From Psychrobacillus sp042885655 (GTDB lineage Bacteria > Bacillota > Bacilli > Bacillales_A > Planococcaceae): DNA of 64,000 bases. The notes under the pieces are model-generated. The model saw nothing but the letters and a program-made list of their open reading frames with translations. It was not told the DNA's origin and searched no databases. Position numbers and translations under genes: made by a program. Below are positions 1-8,700 of the stretch, piece by piece. The DNA lies in NCBI RefSeq assembly GCF_042885655.1, contig NZ_JBHVRO010000012.1, forward strand, positions 42,836-106,835. The letters run 5' to 3'. Position 1 is the first letter of the stretch; every line of letters starts with the position of its first letter.

Positions 1-873
1 TTATACGGAAAACCAGGCGCTGCACTTGCTGTTCAAGTAAATGGACGAGACATTTATATTCCTGGAGAACATGGGAAACCAGCTATTATTCAATTAAATG
101 GTCAAGATGCAACCACTAAAACAATTATTAAAAGTAACGATAAAATTGAACTATTAGAAGGTCATGACGGAAAAGACGCGGAAGCAACTGTTAGAGATCT
201 ACTTGATGATGCATCAGTTAAAACCATAACATGTCAAGGAGTGATGCATATTGTAGAACCGATTGTAACGATCAACAATCAAAAAATGTCACTTGATACC
301 TCTCTAAAAGAGAGAGATAAAATTACAGTGGAAACTCCACAAACAGTAGAACAAATATTACTCGCAATTCAGAAAGAGAACTATCTATTTAACTTAAACC
401 CATTTACTATTACGATTAATAAAAAAAATCACTTTATTCCAGAGTTCACTTCATCTTTATTGTTAAATGAAAATCCGGTGAAACTTCAATACCCGGTTCA
501 AGACAATGATATTATAGAAATCAAGGTAGCAAGCGCACCATCCCTACAACAAATTGCGGATCAAATAGATAGAAAGCTAGTTGATAGAATTAAAGTTATT
601 TTTCAAAATGAAGAGATTGAATTATATAAAGAGTGTTCCATTGTTTCAAATGGAGAAATCATTATTACTCCTAAAGATAAAGTGCCAAATGGATCGATTC
701 TTCAATGGCAAGATATAAATACTTCTTGTTGGATTTTTCAAGACGTATTTCGTTTTTCGGATTGGTCTTTGCCTGACACTAAAGGCTCATTTCAAATTTT
801 GAAAAATGGTCAAGCATCTGGATTTGATGCCGAAATCTTCGGTGGAGATCAACTAGAGATAGTTTTTAATTAA
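1..873 (+). CDS. C-terminal part of a beta-strand-rich protein, 5' end outside the window
   Basis: The frame is open from base 1 and stops at 871-873, giving 290 residues of a longer protein. The first ATG in the window (244) lies inside the frame, so it is not taken as the start. The visible part reads as successive 60-80 residue units, each with short beta-strand-like segments, a VNG/NNQ/NKK turn and a (N)D-K/I-I/L-E/V motif such as 'SNDKIELLEGHDG' or 'QDNDIIEIK'. This looks like tandem beta-grasp (ThiS/ubiquitin-like) modules. No membrane segment or catalytic motif is visible. From memory, similar tails follow the actin-like ATPase part of FtsA/PilM-like proteins in Bacillales, but that domain would lie outside this window. 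Coding is sure; identity is weak. Confidence 0.75.
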   Translation, partial: LYGKPGAALAVQVNGRDIYIPGEHGKPAIIQLNGQDATTKTIIKSNDKIELLEGHDGKDAEATVRDLLDDASVKTITCQGVMHIVEPIVTINNQKMSLDTSLKERDKITVETPQTVEQILLAIQKENYLFNLNPFTITINKKNHFIPEFTSSLLLNENPVKLQYPVQDNDIIEIKVASAPSLQQIADQIDRKLVDRIKVIFQNEEIELYKECSIVSNGEIIITPKDKVPNGSILQWQDINTSCWIFQDVFRFSDWSLPDTKGSFQILKNGQASGFDAEIFGGDQLEIVFN

Positions 874-939
874 GAAAAGAGCAAGTGACACGCACGTAGC
901 TTAAGAGGGTACTGAAAAAGTCCAATCTTTTAAATTGAC

Positions 940-1000
940 TCTGTTACTTTTGATTCCCGTTACAGGCGGACGCTTTCCGCTCCAATCAAGTAAATGATTC
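940..1000. repeat. Short GC-rich intergenic repeat fragment
   Basis: The motif GGCGGACGCTTTCCGC followed by TCCAATCAA also occurs near 12260-12470 and, in related forms, near 8600 and 12750. It belongs to the GC-rich mosaic family described at 12520-13560. The rest of the 874-1339 gap holds two terminators and no gene. Confidence 0.6.
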
Positions 1001-1029
1001 AAAATCAACCATTACATCTAGCATAAATT

Positions 1030-1077
1030 TAAGCGTTCCATATCTCGATTCAATCGAAATTTGGAACGCTTTTTGTT
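1030..1077 (+). terminator. Rho-independent terminator
   Basis: AAGCGTTCC pairs with GGAACGCTT around a long A/T-rich upper stem, followed on the plus strand by TTTTTGTTTT. It lies about 160 bp after the stop of the first gene and probably ends that transcript, with the repeat fragment in its 3' untranslated region. Confidence 0.7.
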
Positions 1078-1212
1078 TTATAAAAAGAGTATCAATGTAT
1101 GTAGGTGGTATCCATAATGATCTCCAATCAAGCTAATAATTCTATATAAATTTTAACATAAAAAACCATCTTCTTATTGATCTAAACTCGTATTTAGTAC
1201 AATTAGTTTAAC

Positions 1213-1245
1213 AAAAAAAGCATTAATCCTTCTTGGATTAACGCA
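1213..1245 (-). terminator. Rho-independent terminator of the NmrA-like gene
   Basis: Read on the minus strand, GTTAATCC pairs with GGATTAA(T), followed by a T-run (plus-strand A-run at 1214-1220). It lies about 100 bp beyond the stop codon at 1340. Confidence 0.6.
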
Positions 1246-1339
1246 CCCCATTAGTTTAAGTACATTTCTTCGCAGACTTTGTTAATCTTATTGTTAATGA
1301 TCAAGGGAGTAAAAATAGCGCTCCATCAATACAATGAAC

Positions 1340-2107
1340 TCAATCCATCTTATTTCTTAGATAGTCCACAAACGTGATTTTTCCCATTCTTTGATTATCA
1401 TTGGTGTTTTTACCATCCATGAATGATTTGTAAAGTTCCCCTGGTAAAGAAAAGCTTAGCACTTTATTCGTCTCATTATTAATCTTAATTTTCAGTTCAG
1501 CCATTTCTCTTAATGGCATTATATCTGGTCCACCAAAATCATCAGTTCTTCCTTGGGGACCTTTATCCACTAAACCAATTAAATGTTTGGCAAATTCACT
1601 TACATCGACACTTTGAAACTTAATGTTTCCAGGGATAATATATCTTTTAAAGAGAGGTTTGGATAAAAATAAATTTTCAACAAAGTTGTGGAACTGAGTT
1701 GCACGTACAATTGTATAAGGAATAGAACTATTCTTTAACAAATCTTCTGCTTCATATTTTTGCTTATAATATTTCAATGGTATTTCATTTATGCCGACAA
1801 TTGAAGGATAAATAAAATGTTTTATATGTTGCATCTTTCTTAAAAACTCTTCAAAACCTGAAACCTCAACAATTTCTGAATTTTTAACTGGACTTGTTGC
1901 TGCGTGAATAATTACATCTACTCCTTTTACTGCTTCTTCTATACCTTCACCAGATAATAAGTCACTATAAACCCACTCGAAAGGTCCTGTATTTTCAGGT
2001 TTACTTCTCGAAGTTAATTTGACCTTATACTCAGAAATTGTTAGTTGATTTAGTAAAGCTGAACCTAGTAGTCCTGTTGAACCTGTCACCAATATCTTCA
2101 ATTGCAT
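1340..2107 (-). CDS. NmrA-like NAD(P)-binding protein
   Basis: The 255-residue product opens with a Rossmann dinucleotide motif, GSTGLLG at residues 9-15, followed by a Rossmann order of strands and helices ('SDLLSG', 'DVIIHAAT'). This is the atypical short-chain dehydrogenase/NmrA family, which senses or oxidises and reduces using NAD(P)H. A YxxxK-like element appears around 'YYKQKYEAE', and the family's 'TIVRATQFHNFV' segment is present. The start is the ATG at 2107 behind a GGGGGATG-like site. It is a single gene with its own terminator, away from the conserved yt-block. Substrate unknown. Confidence 0.85.
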   Translation of the reverse strand: MQLKILVTGSTGLLGSALLNQLTISEYKVKLTSRSKPENTGPFEWVYSDLLSGEGIEEAVKGVDVIIHAATSPVKNSEIVEVSGFEEFLRKMQHIKHFIYPSIVGINEIPLKYYKQKYEAEDLLKNSSIPYTIVRATQFHNFVENLFLSKPLFKRYIIPGNIKFQSVDVSEFAKHLIGLVDKGPQGRTDDFGGPDIMPLREMAELKIKINNETNKVLSFSLPGELYKSFMDGKNTNDNQRMGKITFVDYLRNKMD

Positions 2108-2164
2108 CCCCCTTTATCTTTAAATTCTTCTTAATTAGTAATATTCACAGGTTATTTACTATAT

Positions 2165-2320
2165 TCAACTAAAGACCCCGCACGAAGCGTAGAAAAGGGA
2201 AGGAAGGCTAATGGCGCCTCCTCCTGAGGCAACGCCTTCATGACCAACATCGTGTTGGCCCAGGAGGCTCGATGGTTCGTCCGCGGTAAGCGAGTATCTT
2301 TTTCCAGACTGAATTCTTCT
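2165..2320. repeat. GC-rich mosaic intergenic repeat, reverse orientation
   Basis: The segment contains CCAACATCGTGTTGG, a self-complementary stem, and GCCTCCTCCTGAGGC, a second hairpin, followed by 'CGCGGTAAGCG'. In inverted form these are the two-hairpin modules at 12290-12345, 12980-13030 and 13362-13415. The rest of the 2108-2612 gap is A/T-rich and shows no gene; 2340-2390 has a weak resemblance to hairpin B of the dispersed element described at 8047. Confidence 0.65.
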
Positions 2321-2556
2321 TACTTTCTATTTTACAAAAATTGATTGTAGAAGATACAAATTCGGATACACTTTGCGGATTCATCCTATCTCCTCAAGTT
2401 CTATCGATCCTAGTAATATACTCCTTTTATGCAATCTAATATGTATCTATTTATAAAACCATTCAATACTGGATTTCAAGCAACTCAACTACAAGGAGTA
2501 AGCAAATATCTGCGCTTGGGTTTTTCTTAAAATCTACGTTTTAACATGAGCAATAC

Positions 2557-2611
2557 TAAAAAAAGTGATAGCCCCTATGTCATTGTTCGACTTAAAGGAC
2601 TACCACTTTTA
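2557..2611 (-). terminator. Terminator of the ytxG-ytxH operon
   Basis: On the minus strand AAAGTGGTAG pairs with CTATCACTTT (one G-U pair), followed by a T-run (plus-strand A-run 2558-2564). It starts directly at the ytxH stop. Confidence 0.6.
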
Positions 2612-2612
2612 C

Positions 2613-3206
2613 TTAGTTATTTGAATTATTATTTACTACTGCATCTTTTATAGCTTCTGCAACTGCTGTTGAATCTTCCTCTTCGTCTTCATCTTTTTCG
2701 CGTGCTGTTTCCTCTTCTGTCGTATGAGAAATAGTTTCCATATAATCCATTGGCTCTTCCCCTTCTGACGATGCAGTACCATCATCTAGAGGAGAAGTTG
2801 GCATACCTTTAATAGATTTTACTTTCTCTACCAGCTGTCCTGATTGTTCTTGGATTTGTTTAGACAATTGAGTGGTCTTCTCTATTGCAGTAGATGATAA
2901 ATCCTTTGTTTTGTCCTTTAAATGCCCAGCTTGAGTTGTGATATTTTCTCTTAGCTCGGTGCCAGTCTTTGGTGCTAATAATAATGCAGTAGCCGCACCA
3001 ATAATACCACCTAAAAGCACTCCAATGATGAAATCTTTGCCAGTTACCTCGTCATCACGGTATATATTGTCTCTACTTTCGTTTTTGTAAGACTGTGGAG
3101 AATACTTCCCCTGCATTTGCTGGTTATACGATGACTGATTTTCATAATATTCATTATTGTGTTTTGAATCATTATAATTTGGTTTATTGTGATTATAATT
3201 GCTCAT
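2613..3206 (-). CDS. ytxH: YtxH-domain stress-related membrane-associated protein
   Basis: The 197-residue protein has a hydrophilic Asn/Tyr/Gln-rich N-terminus (1-52), then the YtxH core: a hydrophobic glycine-rich segment 'FIIGVLLGGIIGAATALLL' near residues 59-77, a 'PKTGTELR' turn and an amphipathic helix. It ends in a very acidic tail ('EDEEEDS'). Proteins of this family are small membrane-associated proteins linked to general stress in Bacillus; the biochemical role is unknown. The ATG at 3206 follows GGAGG. It lies 21 bp downstream of ytxG, probably in one transcript, as in B. subtilis. Confidence 0.85.
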   Translation of the reverse strand: MSNYNHNKPNYNDSKHNNEYYENQSSYNQQMQGKYSPQSYKNESRDNIYRDDEVTGKDFIIGVLLGGIIGAATALLLAPKTGTELRENITTQAGHLKDKTKDLSSTAIEKTTQLSKQIQEQSGQLVEKVKSIKGMPTSPLDDGTASSEGEEPMDYMETISHTTEEETAREKDEDEEEDSTAVAEAIKDAVVNNNSNN

Positions 3207-3227
3207 GTTATTTCCTCCAATAATTTA

Positions 3228-3683
3228 TTATTTTTTTTTCGAATCGTATGTGTTGTATTCTGCTTCTTCTAGAGCTTTACGCTCTTTCCACTTGTCTCGA
3301 ACACCAAGAAGAACATTACTCCATTGAATAACTTGTGCAATCTTCTCTTCGTTTTTTTCGACTTCCGATGAGACAGAAGAAGTAATTCGTTGTATAGAAT
3401 AGTTTAATCCAGTAACAGAAGTTCCTACATTTTTTACTGCATCCACTACCGTGTTTAACTTCTCTGATTTCTTTTGAATATCTTCTGCTAATTCATTTGT
3501 TTTATGAAGAAGTTCCGCAGTTTCTTTCGTAACATTTTGTAAATTTGTATCTAGCCCTTCCAGTGTGTTCGCAACATTATTCAATGTCTTTTTCACAGAA
3601 AATAACGTAACTGCCAGGCTTATACAAAGTACTAAAAATGCAATTGCGGCTATAATAGCAGCTATGTATAAGAGATTTTCCAT
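3228..3683 (-). CDS. ytxG: YtxG, DUF948 membrane-anchored coiled-coil protein
   Basis: The 151-residue product has one N-terminal transmembrane helix (about residues 4-28), then a long heptad-rich region ('ANTLEGLDTNLQNVTKETAELL') typical of DUF948. It probably sits in the membrane with a coiled coil. The ATG at 3683 follows GAAGGAGG. It is the first gene of the pair with ytxH; in B. subtilis the equivalent operon responds to stress sigma factors. That regulation is known there and only inferred here. It is separated from murC by a strong hairpin at 3792-3828. Confidence 0.85.
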   Translation of the reverse strand: MENLLYIAAIIAAIAFLVLCISLAVTLFSVKKTLNNVANTLEGLDTNLQNVTKETAELLHKTNELAEDIQKKSEKLNTVVDAVKNVGTSVTGLNYSIQRITSSVSSEVEKNEEKIAQVIQWSNVLLGVRDKWKERKALEEAEYNTYDSKKK

Positions 3684-3791
3684 TGTGTATCCTCCTTCGG
3701 TTGTTATACAACATTTTTACCCTTTAATGAATAAAATTAAACTTCTTTCTATATAATACTATACTACGTTTCTTTCAAATATTCTTTAAAT

Positions 3792-3828
3792 AAAAAAGCT
3801 TAATCCGAATTTGGATTAAGCTTTTTTT
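3792..3828 (-). terminator. Strong terminator downstream of murC
   Basis: A near-perfect hairpin: AAAAAAGCTTAATCC, a GAATTT loop, then GGATTAAGCTTTTTT. A- and T-runs on both sides make it usable in either direction, but only murC reads toward it. Confidence 0.85.
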
Positions 3829-3885
3829 ATTTAATCAGATAAGTAATTATACATTCTTTAATTAGTTTCTGTCTAGAAACAAGTT

Positions 3886-5184
3886 TTAAACAAGCTTTTC
3901 TTCAAATGCTTGTTGGTATTTTTGAACATCTCCTGCTCCCATAAATAAAAAGACTGCATTATCATAGTTGAGCAATTGATTTACATTTTCTTCAGTTAAT
4001 ATTTGACTTTCATCAATAATATCAGCTAATGTTTGAATAGTTAAGTCACCTGCATTTTCTCGCGCTGACCCAAAAATATCACATAAGAATACCTGATCTG
4101 ATAGACTCAAACTCTCGCCAAATTCACTAAGAAATTTTTGTGTTCTCGTAAAAGTATGAGGTTGAAAAATAGAAATAATCTTTCTATTAGGATATTTTTG
4201 TCTTGCAGATTGAATCGTAGCCTTAATCTCTGTAGGATGATGAGCATAATCATCAATAATCATACGATCTCCGATTACCGATTCAGTAAAACGTCTTTTA
4301 ACACCTTCAAAAGTTTCTAAACCCATTTGAATAATATCCGCAGGTACATCTTCGTAATGACATAGAGAAATTACAGCTAATGAATTTAGAACTGCATGAT
4401 CACCGAACAAAGGAATAGAGAAACGGTGGTAAAATTCATTGCGAACAAAAACATCAAAAGAAGTACCTTCCGTTGTTTTTTCCAAGTTCCTTGCAGCAAA
4501 GTCATTTTGCTCGCCAAAACCATAATAAAGAACAGGGACTGGTGCTTTAATCTTTTGTAAATATGAATCATCCCCGCAAGCAATAATTCCCTTCTTCACT
4601 TGCATAGCCATCGATTGGAAAGCGTTAAACACATCTTCAATATCATGAAAATAATCTGGATGATCAAAATCGATATTTGTCATAATCGCATAGTCTGGAT
4701 TGTAAGCTAAAAAATGTCGTCGATATTCACATGCTTCAAACACAAAATTTTCAGCATCCTTCATGCCTTTCCCCGTGCCATCTCCAATTAAAAACGAGGT
4801 GGGTTTGTACCCACTTAAAACATGAGAAAGCAATCCTGTTGTAGATGTTTTGCCATGTGCTCCAGTAACAGCCACTGAAGTAAACTGACTCATATAATTA
4901 CCTAAAAATTCATGATATCGAATAATCGTCAAACCAAGTTCCTTCGCTCTAACTAACTCTGGATGGCTATCTGGGAATGCATTACCTGCTATAATGGTCA
5001 TTCCTTCTTGAATGTTCGCTTCATCGAATAATAATACATTTATATTACGTTCATGTAATGGTTTCTCTGTGAAAAAATATTTTTCAATATCAGATCCTTG
5101 TACCTCGTTACCAACATCATGTAATATCTGTGCCAACGGGCTCATTCCAGACCCTTTAATGCCTGTAAAATGATACTTTGTCAT
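3886..5184 (-). CDS. murC: UDP-N-acetylmuramate--L-alanine ligase
   Basis: MurC adds L-alanine to UDP-MurNAc using ATP, the first amino-acid step of peptidoglycan stem peptide synthesis in the cytoplasm. The 432-residue protein shows the N-terminal nucleotide-sugar loop 'GIKGSGMS' (8-15), the ATP loop 'GAHGKTST' (108-115), the 'DDYAHHPTEI' ligase motif and 'FQPHTFTRT' in the C-terminal domain. Length is normal for the family. An upstream in-frame ATG at 5214 exists, but AGGAGGT lies 8 bases before the ATG at 5184, so that start is chosen. It follows sftA in the same direction, as in B. subtilis. Confidence 0.95.
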   Translation of the reverse strand: MTKYHFTGIKGSGMSPLAQILHDVGNEVQGSDIEKYFFTEKPLHERNINVLLFDEANIQEGMTIIAGNAFPDSHPELVRAKELGLTIIRYHEFLGNYMSQFTSVAVTGAHGKTSTTGLLSHVLSGYKPTSFLIGDGTGKGMKDAENFVFEACEYRRHFLAYNPDYAIMTNIDFDHPDYFHDIEDVFNAFQSMAMQVKKGIIACGDDSYLQKIKAPVPVLYYGFGEQNDFAARNLEKTTEGTSFDVFVRNEFYHRFSIPLFGDHAVLNSLAVISLCHYEDVPADIIQMGLETFEGVKRRFTESVIGDRMIIDDYAHHPTEIKATIQSARQKYPNRKIISIFQPHTFTRTQKFLSEFGESLSLSDQVFLCDIFGSARENAGDLTIQTLADIIDESQILTEENVNQLLNYDNAVFLFMGAGDVQKYQQAFEEKLV

Positions 5185-5309
5185 ACTTTGTAAACCTCCT
5201 GGGATTATCCCCATTTATATGCATATTCAAATAATAAATAGATTATTCCGCCTTAGTAGACGTATTCCCAATTATATCATTATTTAATCCTTAATATTAA
5301 TAAACTATA

Positions 5310-7769
5310 TTAACTAAAAATTTGTTCTAGATTATCGTCAGTAAGTAGCACTTCTCTAGCTTTACTTCCCTTTTGTTCTGTTATATATCCATTTTCATAC
5401 ATAGCATCTATTAGCCTCGCAGCTCGGTTATACCCTAGATGAAATTTGCGTTGTAATAAAGAAGTGGAAGCCGAACCCTGCTCTACGATAAACCGACATG
5501 CTTCTTCAAATAATTCATCTTGTTCTGTCACATTCTCAGCCTTTTGTAGCAATTCTTCCTGCTCAAACATATACTCTGGTGTTCCTTGAGATCTTGCATA
5601 ATCGATGATATTCTCAATTTCTTCATCCGATACATATGTTCCCTGAATACGAACTGGACTTGACATGCCATTTCCTTGGTAAAGCATATCGCCTTTACCT
5701 AACAATCTTTCTGCTCCTTGTTGGTCTAGAATAGTTCTAGAATCAATTTGGGAAGAAACTGAAAAAGCAATTCTTGTAGGAATATTTGCTTTTATAAGCC
5801 CGGTTATAACATCGACAGATGGACGTTGTGTTGCTAATACTAAATGTATGCCGCAAGCTCTTGCCTTTTGTGCGATTCGACAAATAGCATCTTCTACTTC
5901 CGTAGGTGCCATCATCATCAAATCAGCAAGCTCATCAATTACGATAACAATAAACGGAAGTTTTTGTGCAAATTGTCGCTTTTCCGTTGCAAGGGAATTG
6001 TATCGATTAATATCTCTTACGCCAATATGTGCAAATAGTTGATAGCGTCGCTCCATCTCTTCTACTGCCCATTTTAAAGCAGCAGTTGCAGCTTTCACAT
6101 CTGTAATAACCGGACTTACAAGATGAGGTATATGATTAAATGGGGCTAGTTCTACCATTTTTGGATCGATCAATAACAGTTTAACCTCTTCAGGACTGGC
6201 TTTATAAATTAGACTTACAAGCAGTGAATTAATAAATACAGATTTCCCTGAACCTGTCGCACCTGCTATTAATCCATGTGGCATTTTACGTAAATCAAGA
6301 GTCACTGGTTTACCTGTAAGATCAAGCCCTAGCGCAGCCTCCAGAGGAGAGTCTGATTCTAGAAAAACACTCGTATTAATTACTTCAGATAAACGAACAG
6401 CTCTTGACTTACGATTCGGGATCTCAATACCAATTGAGCTTTTCCCTGGTATTGGTGCCTGAATTCGAATATCTTTTGCAGCAAGAGCAAGTTTCAAATC
6501 ATCTGCTAAATTACGAATCTTGCTTACTTTTGTTCCATGCCCTACAGTTAACTCGAATTGCGTTACTGCTGGACCTTGAAATGTCTGAATAATTTCACCA
6601 GCTACTTGGAAATGAGATAGTGCTTCCACAAGTGTTAATGCTTGCTCCTCCATCCATTCTTTATCTTCATTTTTCATTTCCGGTGGAAGTAAATAGCTAA
6701 TATCTGGTCTTGTATACTCTAAGGAGCTATATTCTGGTTTTGATTCCGTTTCCTGCACTGTTATTTGGGACACGACCGGTTTTATCTCCGGCTGGTAGAC
6801 CGGCATCTCTGTTACTAGTTTATTCATTTTTTCTTTATCTGATTTAAGCATTAATACATTAAAAGGTCTAATATTTTCTTTAGGTATATTTGGTTTTACT
6901 TCTGCCACTGGTTCTATAGGATTATCTTGTGCTTGTCCATCTGTAGTCTGAGATAGCAATTCTTTTTTCTCAATAGTTACTGTAGCAGGTGTCACTTTTT
7001 CTACTTCTTGTTTTGGTAATTCCGTAATTGCTAATTCCTTAAAGGTTTGTTCATTTTCTGTCACTTTACTTTCAACTGTTTCTTCCATTTTTTCTTTATC
7101 TGATTTGAGCATTAATGCATTAAACGGTCTTATATTTTCTTTAGGTATATTTGGTTTTACTTCTTCCACTGGTTCTATAGGACTGTCCTGTGCTTGTCCA
7201 TCTGTATGCTGAGATAGCAAGCCTTTTTCCTCAATAGTTACTGTAGCAGTTGTCACTTTTTCTACTTCTTGTTTTGGTAATTCCGTAATTGCTAATTCCC
7301 TAAAGGTTTGTTCATTTTCATTTTCTGTCACTTTACTTTCAATTGTTTCTTCTATTATTTTTTCTTGTTTTCTTGAAAATCCAAAAACAGGTGAAGGCAC
7401 TTGAGTTGGAGTAAACGCTTTTTTACGTGTTTCTTTCACAGGAGACTCAACTATTTCTTTTTTTGGCGCACAATGTACAATTGGCTCTTGCTTTCTTTTT
7501 TGCCATAACTCCTGTGTATGAAGAGGTTTATAAGGTTGCTCATCTCTTAATTGGTTATCTTTTACTGCTTGTCCTATATTTTTTTCTGTTTTTGGCTCAC
7601 TATATATATTTTCATTTTTTTCTTCATCCGGTATTAAAGGAAAACGAAAAGGAGTTCTCGAGTTTGTACGTGTAACCAGTTCTTCATCTTGTTCTACTTC
7701 TACAATTTGTTCTTCTCTATTTTCAACATCATTTATTGCAAATAATTTTTTAAACCATTTCAAATTCAT
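5310..7769 (-). CDS. sftA: DNA translocase SftA (soluble FtsK/SpoIIIE-type)
   Basis: SftA is the soluble FtsK-like hexameric motor that moves DNA away from the closing septum before SpoIIIE acts. The 819-residue product has no membrane helices. A long charged low-complexity linker fills residues 1-370. The FtsK motor follows, with Walker A 'GATGSGKS' near residue 500, Walker B 'IVIVIDELADL' and 'LATQRPS'. A winged-helix gamma domain forms the last 65 residues ('SASTSLLQRKFHLGYNRAAR'). The ATG at 7769 follows GAAAGAGTG; an ATG 90 bases further upstream lacks a better site. The linker contains an 87-residue tandem duplication (see the repeat entry). Confidence 0.93.
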   Translation of the reverse strand: MNLKWFKKLFAINDVENREEQIVEVEQDEELVTRTNSRTPFRFPLIPDEEKNENIYSEPKTEKNIGQAVKDNQLRDEQPYKPLHTQELWQKRKQEPIVHCAPKKEIVESPVKETRKKAFTPTQVPSPVFGFSRKQEKIIEETIESKVTENENEQTFRELAITELPKQEVEKVTTATVTIEEKGLLSQHTDGQAQDSPIEPVEEVKPNIPKENIRPFNALMLKSDKEKMEETVESKVTENEQTFKELAITELPKQEVEKVTPATVTIEKKELLSQTTDGQAQDNPIEPVAEVKPNIPKENIRPFNVLMLKSDKEKMNKLVTEMPVYQPEIKPVVSQITVQETESKPEYSSLEYTRPDISYLLPPEMKNEDKEWMEEQALTLVEALSHFQVAGEIIQTFQGPAVTQFELTVGHGTKVSKIRNLADDLKLALAAKDIRIQAPIPGKSSIGIEIPNRKSRAVRLSEVINTSVFLESDSPLEAALGLDLTGKPVTLDLRKMPHGLIAGATGSGKSVFINSLLVSLIYKASPEEVKLLLIDPKMVELAPFNHIPHLVSPVITDVKAATAALKWAVEEMERRYQLFAHIGVRDINRYNSLATEKRQFAQKLPFIVIVIDELADLMMMAPTEVEDAICRIAQKARACGIHLVLATQRPSVDVITGLIKANIPTRIAFSVSSQIDSRTILDQQGAERLLGKGDMLYQGNGMSSPVRIQGTYVSDEEIENIIDYARSQGTPEYMFEQEELLQKAENVTEQDELFEEACRFIVEQGSASTSLLQRKFHLGYNRAARLIDAMYENGYITEQKGSKAREVLLTDDNLEQIFS
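6825..7352. repeat. Internal tandem duplication in sftA, 261-bp period
   Basis: Two adjacent copies begin at 6825 and 7086 with the same CATTTTTTCTTTATCTGATT. They encode about residues 140-228 and 229-315 of SftA (both with 'ELAITELPKQEVEKV', 'DGQAQD' and 'NIPKENIRPFN'). The period of 261 bp is 87 codons. One copy has a 6-bp insertion (NENE against NE). Copies differ by scattered substitutions, so the duplication is old rather than an assembly artefact. Confidence 0.9.
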
Positions 7770-7842
7770 CACTCTTTCTAGATAGATACTATTTATTTTA
7801 ACAGTAATATCAGATGTCGTCTTTACTAAACAATAAAAACAT

Positions 7843-7950
7843 AAGAAAAGCCTAGGCATCTTTTAATTTCATCTTATCTTTACCATTTCCCTAGTGCTTC
7901 GGACTAGACATCCCCTACACTATTACCCTAGAAATGTGTGTGAAACGTGA
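7843..7950. repeat. Truncated copy of the dispersed hairpin element (E0)
   Basis: The order 'AAGAAAAGCC...', 'CTTTACCATTTCCCTAGTGC', 'TTCGGACTAGACAT' and 'ACACTATTACC' matches the first part of the copies at 8047, 11805 and 42712. The hairpins that follow in those copies are missing here. Confidence 0.6.
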
Positions 7951-8046
7951 TTTGTGTTCTCCGAAGCTTATCGCTCGCGAAATAAATGAGGTGACGCTTC
8001 TCCAAACAATACAAGAAACTGCACAACCGATATGTTTCAAATTCTA

Positions 8047-8440
8047 TAAGAAAAGCGCACGCTCCTTTTAAGTGCATCTTGGCTTCACTAATTCCTGAGT
8101 GCTTTGGACGAAACAGTTGCTTCACTATTACCGGTGGATTTTGACGAGTTGGAAGTGACTACGTCACTTCCAACTCCTCATTTTCAGTCATCTTATGGCG
8201 AATGTTTGTCCGTCGCCCTCTTGGAATTCGTGCGGACATGATGCGTTTGGTTTGGCTAATTATAGAAAAAATACTTCCCTACGTATTAAAAGCTTCCGAA
8301 GATACAATTTCGGAAGCTCTTCACTTATTTATCGAAAGATACTACCTATGTTTTCACTGGTTCCGCTTGCCATATGGATAAGCAAAAGAAAGTACCGGTT
8401 CATTATGTCGACTAACAATATTATCTTTCTTATTTGCACT
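8047..8440. repeat. Dispersed intergenic hairpin element, copy E1
   Basis: This is the most complete copy. In order it has the 'AAGAAAAGCGCA' start; the segment ending 'CACTATTACC'; hairpin A at 8146-8176 (GAGTTGGAAGTGAC, TAC loop, perfect complement); the module 'GTTTGTCCGTCGCCCTCTTG' near 8204; hairpin B at 8291-8318 (AGCTTCCGAA and its complement) followed by CTTCACTTATTTATC; and 'GATAAGCAAAAGAAAGTA' near 8380. Small open frames across it are repeat-borne and not credible genes. A GC-rich module follows directly, as it does after E2. Confidence 0.8.
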
Positions 8441-8449
8441 GTTGATAGG

Positions 8450-8635
8450 TGCGGAAGGCGGCGACTCCTAGGGGATTAGCAAGCAAATCAAAACCCTGGA
8501 CGGAGCGCAGCAAAATTAATTTTTCCGACGAACTTAATCTTTTCTGCGACGAGTTTTGCACAGGAGCAACGGAAGCGGCTTTATGATTGCCCCCTGGAAA
8601 GCGTCCGCCTGAAGCGGAGATCAACCTGTTCATGT
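8450..8635. repeat. GC-rich mosaic repeat following E1
   Basis: It carries 'GGCGGCGACTCCTAGGGGAT', 'TTAGCAAGCAAATCAA', and ends with 'GGAAAGCGTCCGCCTGAAGC'. The block at 12020-12155 after copy E2 has the same order, so the E element and this block travel as one composite. Confidence 0.7.
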
Positions 8636-8669
8636 AATAGTAGTTTCTAGGTTACCTTTCATTCAAAAA

Positions 8670-8697
8670 AAAGCATACCAATTTGGCATGCTTTCTT
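8670..8697 (-). terminator. Terminator downstream of ytpR
   Basis: AAGCATACC / GGCATGCTT stem with an A-run before it on the plus strand (T-run on the minus strand), ending 4 bp from the ytpR stop. Confidence 0.7.
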
Positions 8698-8700
8698 TCA

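Noticed and set aside
1340..2107. Part of the conserved murC/ytx operon
   Set aside because: It has its own terminator and a 500-bp repeat-containing gap from ytxH, so it is a separate unit.
5844..6042. Plus-strand frames inside sftA
   Set aside because: Shadows of the FtsK motor coding sequence on the other strand.
7928..8633. Open frames across the E1 element and its GC-rich block
   Set aside because: Repeat sequence read by chance; similar frames at 11858-12052 and 61392-61640 arise from other copies.
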